DNA of 64,000 bases from Clostridiales bacterium. GTDB taxonomy: Bacteria; Bacillota; Clostridia; Oscillospirales; Oscillospiraceae. The notes under the pieces were generated by a model. It saw nothing but the letters and a program-made list of their open reading frames with translations, did no database searches and had not been told where the DNA came from. The stretch lies in contig SFLH01000007.1 in NCBI GenBank assembly GCA_004554585.1, positions 42,854 through 106,853 of the forward strand, in the 5' to 3' direction. Shown here piece after piece: positions 50,565-57,585 of the stretch (position 1 is its first letter; each line of letters starts with the position of its first letter). Made by a program: the position numbers and the translations under genes.

Positions 50565-51506
50565 ATGCTCGAAAAAACTGCCATCCAGCACCCCGTGGTC
50601 GCCGGCGCCGGTACCATGGGGGTAACCCTGGCCCGGATCTTCGCCCAGCGGGGATACCAGGTGACCTTGTGGAACCGGCGCACCCCCTCCCTGGACAAAG
50701 CCAAGGCCCGCATCGCCGGAGACCTGGCCGATCTGGCTGCCCGGGGGCTGCTGGCTGAGGACCCCGCCCAGGTGGCCGCCCGGCTGTCCTACACCACCGA
50801 CTTTGCCGTCTTCCAGCAGGCCGACTTTGTCATTGAAAACATCGCCGAGGACCTGGACGCCAAGCACGCCTTCTTTCAGCAGGTCTGCCGGCACATCTCC
50901 CCCACCGCCCTGCTGACTACCAACACCTCCGGCCTGCGGGTGACCGACGTGGCCCGGGAGGTGGAGCACCCAGAGCGGTTCTGTGGGATGCACTGGTGGA
51001 ACCCCCCGGACCTGATGCCCCTGGTGGAGATCACCCAGGGCGAGGCCACCAGCCAGGAGACCGCCCAGGCGGTCTACGACCTGGCTCTGTCCCTGGAAAA
51101 AAAGCCCATCCTCGTGAAGAAGGACATTCTAGGCATCGTGGGCAACCGGCTGCAATACGCCGTCATGCGGGAGGCTCTGCACATTCTGGCCATGGGCGCC
51201 GCCGGGCCAGAGGAGATCGACGCGGCCATGAAGTACGGCCCCGGCTTTCGCTATGCTGTGCTAGGCCCCTTGGAGACCGCCGACTTGGGGGGTGTGGACA
51301 TCTTCCAGACCGTCAGCGACTACCTGCTGCCCGACCTGAGCGCCGATCAGCGCAGCCAGGTCCTCCACGACCTGACCGACGCCGGCCGCCTAGGCGTAAA
51401 GACAGGTCGCGGGTTTTACGACTACGCCGACGGCGCCGGCGAGGCCGCCCGGCAGCGGCGGGACCGCCTGTTTGCCCAGCTGTGGGAAATTTTAAAGGAC
51501 CAATAA
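50565..51506 (+). CDS. 3-hydroxyacyl-CoA dehydrogenase
   Basis: 313 residues; NAD-dependent oxidation of 3-hydroxyacyl-CoA (or the reverse). Rossmann loop VVAGAGTMGVTLARIF, NTSGLRVTDVA with the substrate Ser, the catalytic His in GMHWWNPP, Glu in PLVEI, and Asn in GNRL. The usual GMHFFNP is replaced by HWWNPP, so the pocket may be different. Adjacent to AraC and close to the MaoC and CoA-transferase genes. Confidence 0.9.
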   Translation: MLEKTAIQHPVVAGAGTMGVTLARIFAQRGYQVTLWNRRTPSLDKAKARIAGDLADLAARGLLAEDPAQVAARLSYTTDFAVFQQADFVIENIAEDLDAKHAFFQQVCRHISPTALLTTNTSGLRVTDVAREVEHPERFCGMHWWNPPDLMPLVEITQGEATSQETAQAVYDLALSLEKKPILVKKDILGIVGNRLQYAVMREALHILAMGAAGPEEIDAAMKYGPGFRYAVLGPLETADLGGVDIFQTVSDYLLPDLSADQRSQVLHDLTDAGRLGVKTGRGFYDYADGAGEAARQRRDRLFAQLWEILKDQ

Positions 51507-51510
51507 CGAG

Positions 51511-51548
51511 AAAATACCGCCTGCCGGGTCTGGCAGGCGGTGTTTGTT
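51511..51548. terminator. Hairpin between dehydrogenase and thiT
   Basis: ACCGCCTGCC (51516-51525) pairs with GGCAGGCGGT (51532-51541), followed on the plus strand by GTTTGTT; it overlaps the end of thiT. Confidence 0.65.
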
Positions 51549-52120
51549 CAACGGGAATATTTTTTCAGATCTGCCCCTGTGAGGTACTTGTGCAGAGGCC
51601 GGAAGAGCAGGCCAAAAACCACCAGACACAGAATCATGTCGATGACCATGTAAAAGCCGTTGTACAGCAGGGAGTAGAACCAGGGGGAGGTCATGGTCAT
51701 GCCGAAAAACTCCTCGGGCATGTACATGGCCCACACGGTGGCGCCCACCACCCAGTGGACCAAAAACCGGGCCGCGGACCCCACAACGGTCCCCAGGAAA
51801 ATCCCCCTTTTCTTTCCCTTTCCCAACCCTGCCAGGCCCAGCACGGTGAAGGCCAGCAGGTAGTCCCCCACGATAGACTGCCAGCTGATGGCAAAGCCGC
51901 CGTCAAACATCACCTGCAGCAGGCTCAGGGCAAAGCCGGATACCAGCCCCCACTTGGTCCCCCACCGAACGGCAAAGAGGAAAATGGGCAGCATCCCCAA
52001 AGTGATGGACCCGCCCCAGGGCATCTCCCAGAGTTTCAGCATGCTGAGGATCTGGGCCAGGGCCACAAAGAGAGCCCCCTCGCAGAGCATGTGCAGGCGC
52101 TGCATGGTCTTACTTCGCAT
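51548..52120 (-). CDS. thiT: ECF transporter substrate-binding subunit ThiT (thiamine uptake)
   Basis: 190 residues, six membrane segments, family of the ThiT thiamine S component: ALFVALAQILSMLKLWEMPWGGS, LPIFLFAVRWGTKWGLVSGF, AARFLVHWVVGATVWA. ATG 52120 has AAAGGAG nine bases upstream; the frame extending to 52177 begins inside the riboswitch terminator and is impossible as a start. Expression is controlled by the TPP riboswitch at 52190-52290. The ECF energising module is elsewhere. Confidence 0.93.
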   Translation of the reverse strand: MRSKTMQRLHMLCEGALFVALAQILSMLKLWEMPWGGSITLGMLPIFLFAVRWGTKWGLVSGFALSLLQVMFDGGFAISWQSIVGDYLLAFTVLGLAGLGKGKKRGIFLGTVVGSAARFLVHWVVGATVWAMYMPEEFFGMTMTSPWFYSLLYNGFYMVIDMILCLVVFGLLFRPLHKYLTGADLKKYSR

Positions 52121-52153
52121 GGCGCGCCACTCCTTTCTCTCGGGGACAGGAAC

Positions 52154-52188
52154 AAAAAAGCCTTCCAGGTCTGCCAATGCCCGGAAGG
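52154..52188 (-). terminator. Riboswitch-controlled terminator before thiT
   Basis: On the minus strand CCTTCC-GG pairs with CC-TGGAAGG, followed by CTTTTTT. It is the expression platform of the TPP riboswitch: transcription termination when TPP is bound. Confidence 0.85.
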
Positions 52189-52189
52189 T

Positions 52190-52290
52190 TCCGCTCAGGA
52201 GATTCCTACGCCGGCATTATCCGGATCAGGTTCCCAGGTCGGGGCGGCGCTACGCCCCCTCTCAGCCAGCTTGCGCCAGCCCCCCGTTTC
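52190..52290 (-). ncRNA. TPP riboswitch upstream of thiT
   Basis: The minus strand shows GGGGGGCTGGC hairpin, GCTGAGAGG, a GGGGCG side hairpin, CGACCTGGGA, ACCTGATCCGG, ATAATGCCGGCG and TAGGAA: a complete canonical thi-box. An intrinsic terminator follows directly. Confidence 0.96.
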
Positions 52291-52302
52291 AGTTTTTGCG
52301 TC

Positions 52303-52331
52303 ATTATATGCCTCTTTCCCACCTTTGTCAA
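52303..52331 (-). promoter_or_regulatory. Sigma-A promoter of thiT
   Basis: Minus-strand perfect TTGACA (52326-52331), 17 bases, perfect TATAAT (52303-52308). Confidence 0.9.
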
Positions 52332-52423
52332 GGCGGGAAGCCTGTTCCTGTTGCCCTTGCAACAGCATTTTCCCCCGCTTTGGGATATCCTGACCTCAGC
52401 ATCCAGCACAAGGAGGGATCTGC

Positions 52424-52684
52424 ATGAAAAAGCCCAAGATCACCATCACCCTGGTGGAGCAGAAGGGAGAGAAGGGTTGTCACCGGGGTCACAAGATCGG
52501 CGACAGCTACGATTTCGACACCCAGCGGGGTCAGCTGTGCCCCATGGCCATGCACGTGGCCTTCCCCTATGTGGACATTCTGCGGTACGGCGGCAGGCTC
52601 CCCAACCAACCGGAGGGAACGGCGCGCTTCTGCTGCCCGGACCCAGAGGTGATCAACGTCTTTCAAATCAAGGCAGAAGAATGA
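52424..52684 (+). CDS. TIGR04076 family protein
   Basis: 86 residues. The pattern GCHRGHKIGDSYDFD, LCPMAMHVAFPYVDILRYGG and CCPDPEVINVFQI is that of the TIGR04076 family of small Cys-bearing proteins, common in anaerobes and of unknown function. AGGAGGGA precedes ATG 52424. Monocistronic. Confidence 0.88.
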   Translation: MKKPKITITLVEQKGEKGCHRGHKIGDSYDFDTQRGQLCPMAMHVAFPYVDILRYGGRLPNQPEGTARFCCPDPEVINVFQIKAEE

Positions 52685-52696
52685 CTTCTTGCCAGA

Positions 52697-52735
52697 AAAC
52701 AGGCGCGGGCCAGATTTCCCGCGCCTGTTTCTTGC
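52697..52735. terminator. Terminator between TIGR04076 gene and DUF368 gene
   Basis: AAACAGGCGCGGG (52697-52709) pairs with CCCGCGCCTGTTT (52718-52730), then CTTG. Confidence 0.7.
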
Positions 52736-52756
52736 GTTCTATTCCTGGCTGCGCTT

Positions 52757-53599
52757 TCACAAATCCTGTTCGGTGCTCCGGCGTTTCATGCGCTCCATGC
52801 CCCAGGATATCACCGCTCCCACACTCAGGCACAGGACCACTGTGCCCAGCTGGCCCCAACCGTGGAAGGTCACCGGCAGGATCAGCAGGGTGGAGGAGAG
52901 GACAAAGCCCAAAAGCATCCGGGTCACCCCAGCGGCATGACGTTCCATGAGCCGAGATACCAGACGGGCCAGCAGGAAGATGGTAGCCAGAAAGCCGATG
53001 CCCAAGGGAATCAGAACGCCAAAATCCAGGTGGGCGATGCCCTCGGCCATGGGCTGATACAGGCCCATGAACAGCAGCACCGACGAAGAGCTCAGGCCGG
53101 GCAGGATCATGCTCAGGGCCCACACCGCCCCGCAGAAGACATACCAGCCGGTGTTGGCGGTCACTCCCCTGCCGCCCAGGCCGTCGTCCAGTAGGCTCAG
53201 CAGCAGGAAAGACCCCACCAGGGTGAGCACGAAACCCGTCCAGCCCTTGCGGCTGCCCTTGCCCTCGGTCTTTTCCATCAGCCCCGGGATAGTGCCGCAG
53301 ATCAGGCCGGCAAACAGAGCCGTGGTCCCCACGGCCGACACCCGCAGCAGGTACTCCACCACCCCCGCCAGCAGGAGAAATCCCGCCCCGCAGCCCAGCA
53401 GCAGGGGGATGAGCAGCCGGCGGTTGCGCTGCAGGGAGCGCAGGGGATGGGCAAACAGGGCCACCATGGGCTCATACAGGCCGAAGGCCATGCACAGCAC
53501 GCCCCCGCTGATCCCCGGCAAGATGGCGCCGGTGCCGATGACCACCCCCTGCAAAAACAACAAAAGCGGCCGCAGCCGCATCACGCGCTTTTTATCCAT
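52757..53599 (-). CDS. DUF368 (PopT-type) polyprenyl-phosphate transporter
   Basis: 280 residues with about eight membrane segments; DUF368 hallmarks VIGTGAILPGISGGVLCMAFGLYEP and SMILPGLSSSSVLLFMGLYQP form the internal repeat. Members (PopT) were shown to flip undecaprenyl phosphate back across the membrane for reuse in wall synthesis; that role is inferred here. ATG 53599 follows GAGAGG. UppP at 26615 and a PAP2 phosphatase at 56796 act in the same or related lipid chemistry. Confidence 0.9.
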   Translation of the reverse strand: MDKKRVMRLRPLLLFLQGVVIGTGAILPGISGGVLCMAFGLYEPMVALFAHPLRSLQRNRRLLIPLLLGCGAGFLLLAGVVEYLLRVSAVGTTALFAGLICGTIPGLMEKTEGKGSRKGWTGFVLTLVGSFLLLSLLDDGLGGRGVTANTGWYVFCGAVWALSMILPGLSSSSVLLFMGLYQPMAEGIAHLDFGVLIPLGIGFLATIFLLARLVSRLMERHAAGVTRMLLGFVLSSTLLILPVTFHGWGQLGTVVLCLSVGAVISWGMERMKRRSTEQDL

Positions 53600-53666
53600 G
53601 GATCCTCTCGCTTTCTCCCCGTCCCCATAGGGTCTCTTGGGTTTTGGGGCGGGGCACTGTGTTCTT

Positions 53667-53695
53667 AGGATAGTACATCTTCCCCCGTCTGTCAA
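53667..53695 (-). promoter_or_regulatory. Promoter of the DUF368 gene
   Basis: Minus-strand perfect TTGACA (53690-53695), 17 bases, TATCCT (53667-53672). The rest of 53696-53862 shows nothing I can name. Confidence 0.6.
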
Positions 53696-53862
53696 TTCCC
53701 TGGGCCCGAAGGCACTGGGCCGCCAGCGCCTGTCCGGAACTGGACGGGCAGCACGAGGGCCAAGACACCAGCACCGCTGGTTTCCTCGGGTGGGCTCGCC
53801 TCCCGCCCCTTGTGGCCCGGACCAGGCTGTGCTATCATGGGAGAAAAAGGAGGCGAGGGGTC

Positions 53863-55320
53863 TTGCAACGAGAAGAACATACCCTGGACGTGCTCATCCT
53901 GGGCGCCGGCGCCGTGGGCTGCGCGGCGGCCCGGGAGCTGTCCCGCTATCAGCTGCGCATCGCCGTGGTGGAGAAGGAGGCCGACGTGGCCGCCGGCACC
54001 AGCGGGCGCAACTCCGCCGTGGTCCATGCTGGGTTCAACAACCGGCCGGGGAGCCAAATGGCCAGGCTGTGCGTGGCAGGCAACCAGGGCTTTGAGGCCC
54101 TGTGCCGCCAGCTGGACGTGCCCTATCGGAAAACCGGCAAGCTCCTGGTGGCCTTTGACCAGGAAGACCTGGCGGTCCTGGGCCGTCTGCGGGATCAGGG
54201 GGAGGCCAACGGCTGCCGAGGGCTGACCCTGCTGAGCCAGGACCAGCTGCGGGAAAAACTTCCTCAGGTGGGTGGCATTGGGGCCATGTACTCCCCGGAG
54301 ACCGGGATCTTCGACCCCTTCCTTTACACCGTGGCGTTGGCAGAAAACGCCGTGGCCAACGGGGTGACCTTTCACTTCCGCTGTCCGGTGACCGCCATCC
54401 AAGCTGTCCCCCAAGGGTGGCGGGTCACCGCCGGCGGCCAGATCTTTCTGGCCCGCTGCCTGGTCAACGCCGCCGGGCTCTTCAGCGGCCAGATCGCCCA
54501 GATGGCCGGGGTGCCCGGTTACCACATCTACCCCTGCCGGGGAGAGTATTTCATCTTAGATCAGATTGCCGACCCGCTGCTGCCCCTGCCCGTCTATCCC
54601 GCCCCCCGGGCGGGCGCGGGAGGACTGGGGGTCCACCTGACTCCCACTGTCCACGGCAACATCCTCATCGGCCCCAGCGCCGAATATTTGGACGACCCCA
54701 CAGACACCGCCTCCACCCAGGAAGTGATGGACCAGCTCTTTCAAGAGGCCCAGCAGCTGCTGCCCGTCCTCACCCGGCGGCAGATCATCGGCGCCTACGC
54801 CGGCCTGCGGCCCAAGCTGGCCCCGCCGGGCGAGGGGGGGTACCGGGACTTTGTCATCCAGGAGGACCGGCCGGGGCTCATTGACCTGGTGGGCATCGAG
54901 TCCCCGGGACTGACCGCCTCCCTGCCCATCGCCCGGGAGGTGGTCGGCCTAGTGGCCCGCACCTGCGACCTGGTGCCCAAGGCCGACTTCCATCCCCAGC
55001 GCCAGGGTATTCGCCGCTTCCGGGACCTGTCCCCGGCGGATCAGGCCGCCCTCATTGCCGCCGACCCAGACTATGGGGAGGTGGTCTGCCGCTGCCAGAC
55101 GGTCACCCGGGCCGAGCTGCGCCAGGCAGTGGAAAACCCCCTGGGCGTAAAGACCTTGGCGGGGATCAAATACCGGGCCTGGGCCACCACCGGCCGGTGC
55201 CAGGGGGGCTACTGCCTGCCCAAGATCGCCCAAATGCTGGTGGAGGACTATGGCCTGGCCCCGGAAGAGGTCACCTACCGGGGGCCGGGCTCACCGCTGT
55301 TTACAGGGAGGGTGAAATGA
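53863..55320 (+). CDS. FAD-dependent oxidoreductase, GlpA-like with BFD-type [2Fe-2S] domain
   Basis: 485 residues. The N-terminal FAD domain opens LDVLILGAGAVGCAAARELS; AAGTSGRNSAVVHAGF and LVNAAGLFSGQIAQMAG match the glycerol-3-phosphate dehydrogenase / L-2-hydroxyglutarate oxidase family. The C-terminal BFD-like domain has four Cys (VVCRCQTVT and GRCQGGYC). It probably oxidises glycerol-3-phosphate or a 2-hydroxyacid, passing electrons to the next protein. The start is TTG 53863, nine bases after AGGAGG. Confidence 0.88.
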   Translation: MQREEHTLDVLILGAGAVGCAAARELSRYQLRIAVVEKEADVAAGTSGRNSAVVHAGFNNRPGSQMARLCVAGNQGFEALCRQLDVPYRKTGKLLVAFDQEDLAVLGRLRDQGEANGCRGLTLLSQDQLREKLPQVGGIGAMYSPETGIFDPFLYTVALAENAVANGVTFHFRCPVTAIQAVPQGWRVTAGGQIFLARCLVNAAGLFSGQIAQMAGVPGYHIYPCRGEYFILDQIADPLLPLPVYPAPRAGAGGLGVHLTPTVHGNILIGPSAEYLDDPTDTASTQEVMDQLFQEAQQLLPVLTRRQIIGAYAGLRPKLAPPGEGGYRDFVIQEDRPGLIDLVGIESPGLTASLPIAREVVGLVARTCDLVPKADFHPQRQGIRRFRDLSPADQAALIAADPDYGEVVCRCQTVTRAELRQAVENPLGVKTLAGIKYRAWATTGRCQGGYCLPKIAQMLVEDYGLAPEEVTYRGPGSPLFTGRVK

Positions 55321-56699
55321 TGCGGACACGAACGGTCGACGTGGTCATCGTCGGCGGCGGCCCCGGCGGGCTGGCCGCCGCCCAGGGCGCCCGGCAGGCG
55401 GGCGCCGAGAAGGTCCTGGTGCTGGAACGGGAGGACCGGGTGGGGGGCATCCTCAACCAATGCCTCCACGACGGGTTTGGCCTGGTCCACTACCGCCAGG
55501 CCCTCACCGGGCCGGAATACGCCCACCGGGCCCGCCAGGAGGCCCTGGCGGCGGGTGCGGACCTGGTCACCGGCGCCATGGTCACCAAGCTCACCCCCCA
55601 GCGTCAACTCACCTCCGTCACCCGCCAAGGGCTGCTGACCTGCCAGGCCGGGGCGGTGGTCCTGGCCACCGGTTGCCGGGAGCGCACCCGGGGGGCCATC
55701 GCCATCCCCGGCACCCGGCCGGCGGGGATCTATACCGCCGGCACCGCCCAAAACCTCATCAATACCAAAAACCTCATGGTGGGCCGCCGGGTGGTGATTC
55801 TGGGCTCCGGGGACATCGGGCTGATCATGGCCCGGCGGCTGACCTTGGAGGGCGCCCAGGTCCTGTGCGTGGCCGAGCAGCGGCCTCTGCCTGGGGGACT
55901 GGAGCGCAACGTGAGCCAGTGCCTGTATGACTTCAGCATCCCTCTGCATCTCTCCTGCACCGTCACAAAGATCTTCGGCGCCAAGCGGCTGGAGGGGGTG
56001 GAGCTGAGCCAGACCGATCCCCAGGGCCGCCCTATCCCCGGCACTGGCCGGCGGATGGACTGCGACACCCTGCTGCTCTCCGTGGGGCTCATCCCGGAAA
56101 ATGAAATCGGGGCCCAGGCAGGCATCTGCCTGGACGAAACCACCAACGGCGCGGTCACCGACCCCTTCCTGCAGACCAGCGTCCCAGGAATCTTCGCCTG
56201 CGGCAACAGCCGGCGGGTGATGGACCTGGCCGACTTTGTCACCATCCAGGGACAGACCGCCGGGGGCAACGCCGCCCGCTTCCTCCAAGGCCAGCCCTTG
56301 ACCCCCATGCCCCCGGAGACCGCCAACGCCATGGCCAAGGGCCTGCCCCAGCCGGGGGTGACCACCTGTGTGCGCTGCCCCAAAGGCTGCCGGGTAACCC
56401 TGACCCCCGAGGGCCAGGCCGAGGGCAACGACTGCCCCAAGGGGGAGGAGTATGCCAAACAGGAGGCCACAGCCCCTCGCCGGGTCCTGACCACCACCCT
56501 GAAAATCGCCGGGGGCGGTCTGCTGCCGGTGCGCTCGGCGGCCGGGCTGCCCAAGGACCGCCTGATGCAAGCCATGGAGATTCTCCGCCGCCTGCCGCCC
56601 CTGCCCAGCCCCGTGGCCTTGGGAGCGGCCGCCTGGAAGGACCCCTTCGGCCTGGGCATCGACCTGGTGGCCACCGGCGAGCCGGCGGTGCCCCGCTGA
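55317..56699 (+). CDS. FAD/NAD(P) oxidoreductase fused to DUF1667 domain
   Basis: 460 residues. Residues 1-340 are a pyridine-nucleotide-disulfide oxidoreductase (VVIVGGGPGGLAAAQGA; second nucleotide loop VVILGSGDIGLIMARR; GIFACGNSRRVMDLADF). From about 345 a DUF1667 domain follows, with CVRCPKGCRV and GNDCPKGEEYAKQE Cys motifs. These are usually two neighbouring genes after glpA-like genes in Clostridia; here they are fused. It overlaps its partner by four bases (ATGA); ATG 55317 and ATG 55320 are both possible. Confidence 0.9.
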   Translation: MMRTRTVDVVIVGGGPGGLAAAQGARQAGAEKVLVLEREDRVGGILNQCLHDGFGLVHYRQALTGPEYAHRARQEALAAGADLVTGAMVTKLTPQRQLTSVTRQGLLTCQAGAVVLATGCRERTRGAIAIPGTRPAGIYTAGTAQNLINTKNLMVGRRVVILGSGDIGLIMARRLTLEGAQVLCVAEQRPLPGGLERNVSQCLYDFSIPLHLSCTVTKIFGAKRLEGVELSQTDPQGRPIPGTGRRMDCDTLLLSVGLIPENEIGAQAGICLDETTNGAVTDPFLQTSVPGIFACGNSRRVMDLADFVTIQGQTAGGNAARFLQGQPLTPMPPETANAMAKGLPQPGVTTCVRCPKGCRVTLTPEGQAEGNDCPKGEEYAKQEATAPRRVLTTTLKIAGGGLLPVRSAAGLPKDRLMQAMEILRRLPPLPSPVALGAAAWKDPFGLGIDLVATGEPAVPR

Positions 56700-56705
56700 A
56701 CAAAG

Positions 56706-56792
56706 CAGCGAGGTCAGCGGCCCCGTCCCACCAGCTCCCCTGAGGGAACCGGCCGGAGCGGGGTCCTGACCTCGCTGTGGTTCTGTTTTGTT
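56706..56792. terminator. Long hairpin terminator after the redox operon
   Basis: CAGCGAGGTCAG (56706-56717) pairs with CTGACCTCGCTG (56766-56777) with further inner GC pairing, then GGTTCTGTTTT. It faces the convergent PAP2 gene. Confidence 0.65.
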
Positions 56793-56795
56793 CGG

Positions 56796-57362
56796 TCAAG
56801 AGGCCTTTTTCCGCACCTCTCTGTCCGGTTTGGCAGCCTCTTTTTTCGACCAGCACTTCTCATTGATCCGGGTTCCCATGCACCCCACAAAAGTGCCCAG
56901 CAGGCCTCCGGCCACCACATCGCTGGGATAGTGGAGGTAGAGGTACATCCGGGAGGTGGCCGTAAGCAGGGCCATGCCCAGGCTGGGCACCCATAGCTTG
57001 CTGCCGTTTTTATACAGCCCCGTGGTCACCGCAAAGGCCGCGGTGGTGTGTCCTGAGGGAAAGGAGGCGTCCGTGGGCCGCTCCACCAGCAGGGGGACCG
57101 AGGGGTTGTGGTCACAGGGGCGCAGACGGTCGGTCAAGGGCTTGAGCACCAGGTTGCAGCTGGCCGCATCCAGGGCCAGGGCCAAGCTCAGGGCGGTGGA
57201 GGTCTTGCGGGTTTTGCGCCGCACCCCCATGGCGCCGGTGAGGGCCAGCCACACCGCCCCCTTGTCCCCTGCCCGGCTGACGGCCTTCATCACCTTGTCC
57301 CGCCGGGGGCCTCTTCCCTTCTTTTGAATGAGATCCAGAATCTCCCGTTCCCATCGTTTCAT
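56796..57362 (-). CDS. PAP2-family membrane phosphatase
   Basis: 188 residues. All three PAP2 motifs are present: KPLTDRLRP, PSGHTT, and SRMYLYLHYPSDVVAGG. Such enzymes dephosphorylate lipid phosphates, including undecaprenyl pyrophosphate. ATG 57362 (MKRWEREI) follows AAAGGAAG. The C-terminus is a basic tail (KKEAAKPDREVRKKAS). Confidence 0.9.
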   Translation of the reverse strand: MKRWEREILDLIQKKGRGPRRDKVMKAVSRAGDKGAVWLALTGAMGVRRKTRKTSTALSLALALDAASCNLVLKPLTDRLRPCDHNPSVPLLVERPTDASFPSGHTTAAFAVTTGLYKNGSKLWVPSLGMALLTATSRMYLYLHYPSDVVAGGLLGTFVGCMGTRINEKCWSKKEAAKPDREVRKKAS

Positions 57363-57521
57363 TTTCGTCGACTTCCTTTCTGATCTCACAAAAGCCCAAA
57401 CTGCTCATCTTATCGTACGATTTTATGATACCAGAAAATCATAAAAAAAGGTTTGCAAAATTATAAAGAAACGGTAAAAAAGCGGAAAAATTCCGGTTAT
57501 ATGTTCCTTTTCTTTCCAAAA

Positions 57522-57560
57522 ATGGCAGAGGCGAGACAAAAATTATCTCGCCTCTGCCAT
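57522..57560 (-). terminator. Terminator after the P-type ATPase
   Basis: ATGGCAGAGGCGAGA (57522-57536) pairs with TCTCGCCTCTGCCAT (57546-57560); the minus strand continues TTTTTGG. The AT-rich 57363-57521 stretch holds the PAP2 upstream region, with a TATGAT/ATCATA inverted repeat near 57430-57450. Confidence 0.8.
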
Positions 57561-57585
57561 GGTCTATTCTGTCTATTTTGTCTGT

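Noticed and set aside
52121..52177. Longer N-terminus of thiT
   Set aside because: Those codons lie inside the riboswitch terminator; a good RBS precedes ATG 52120.
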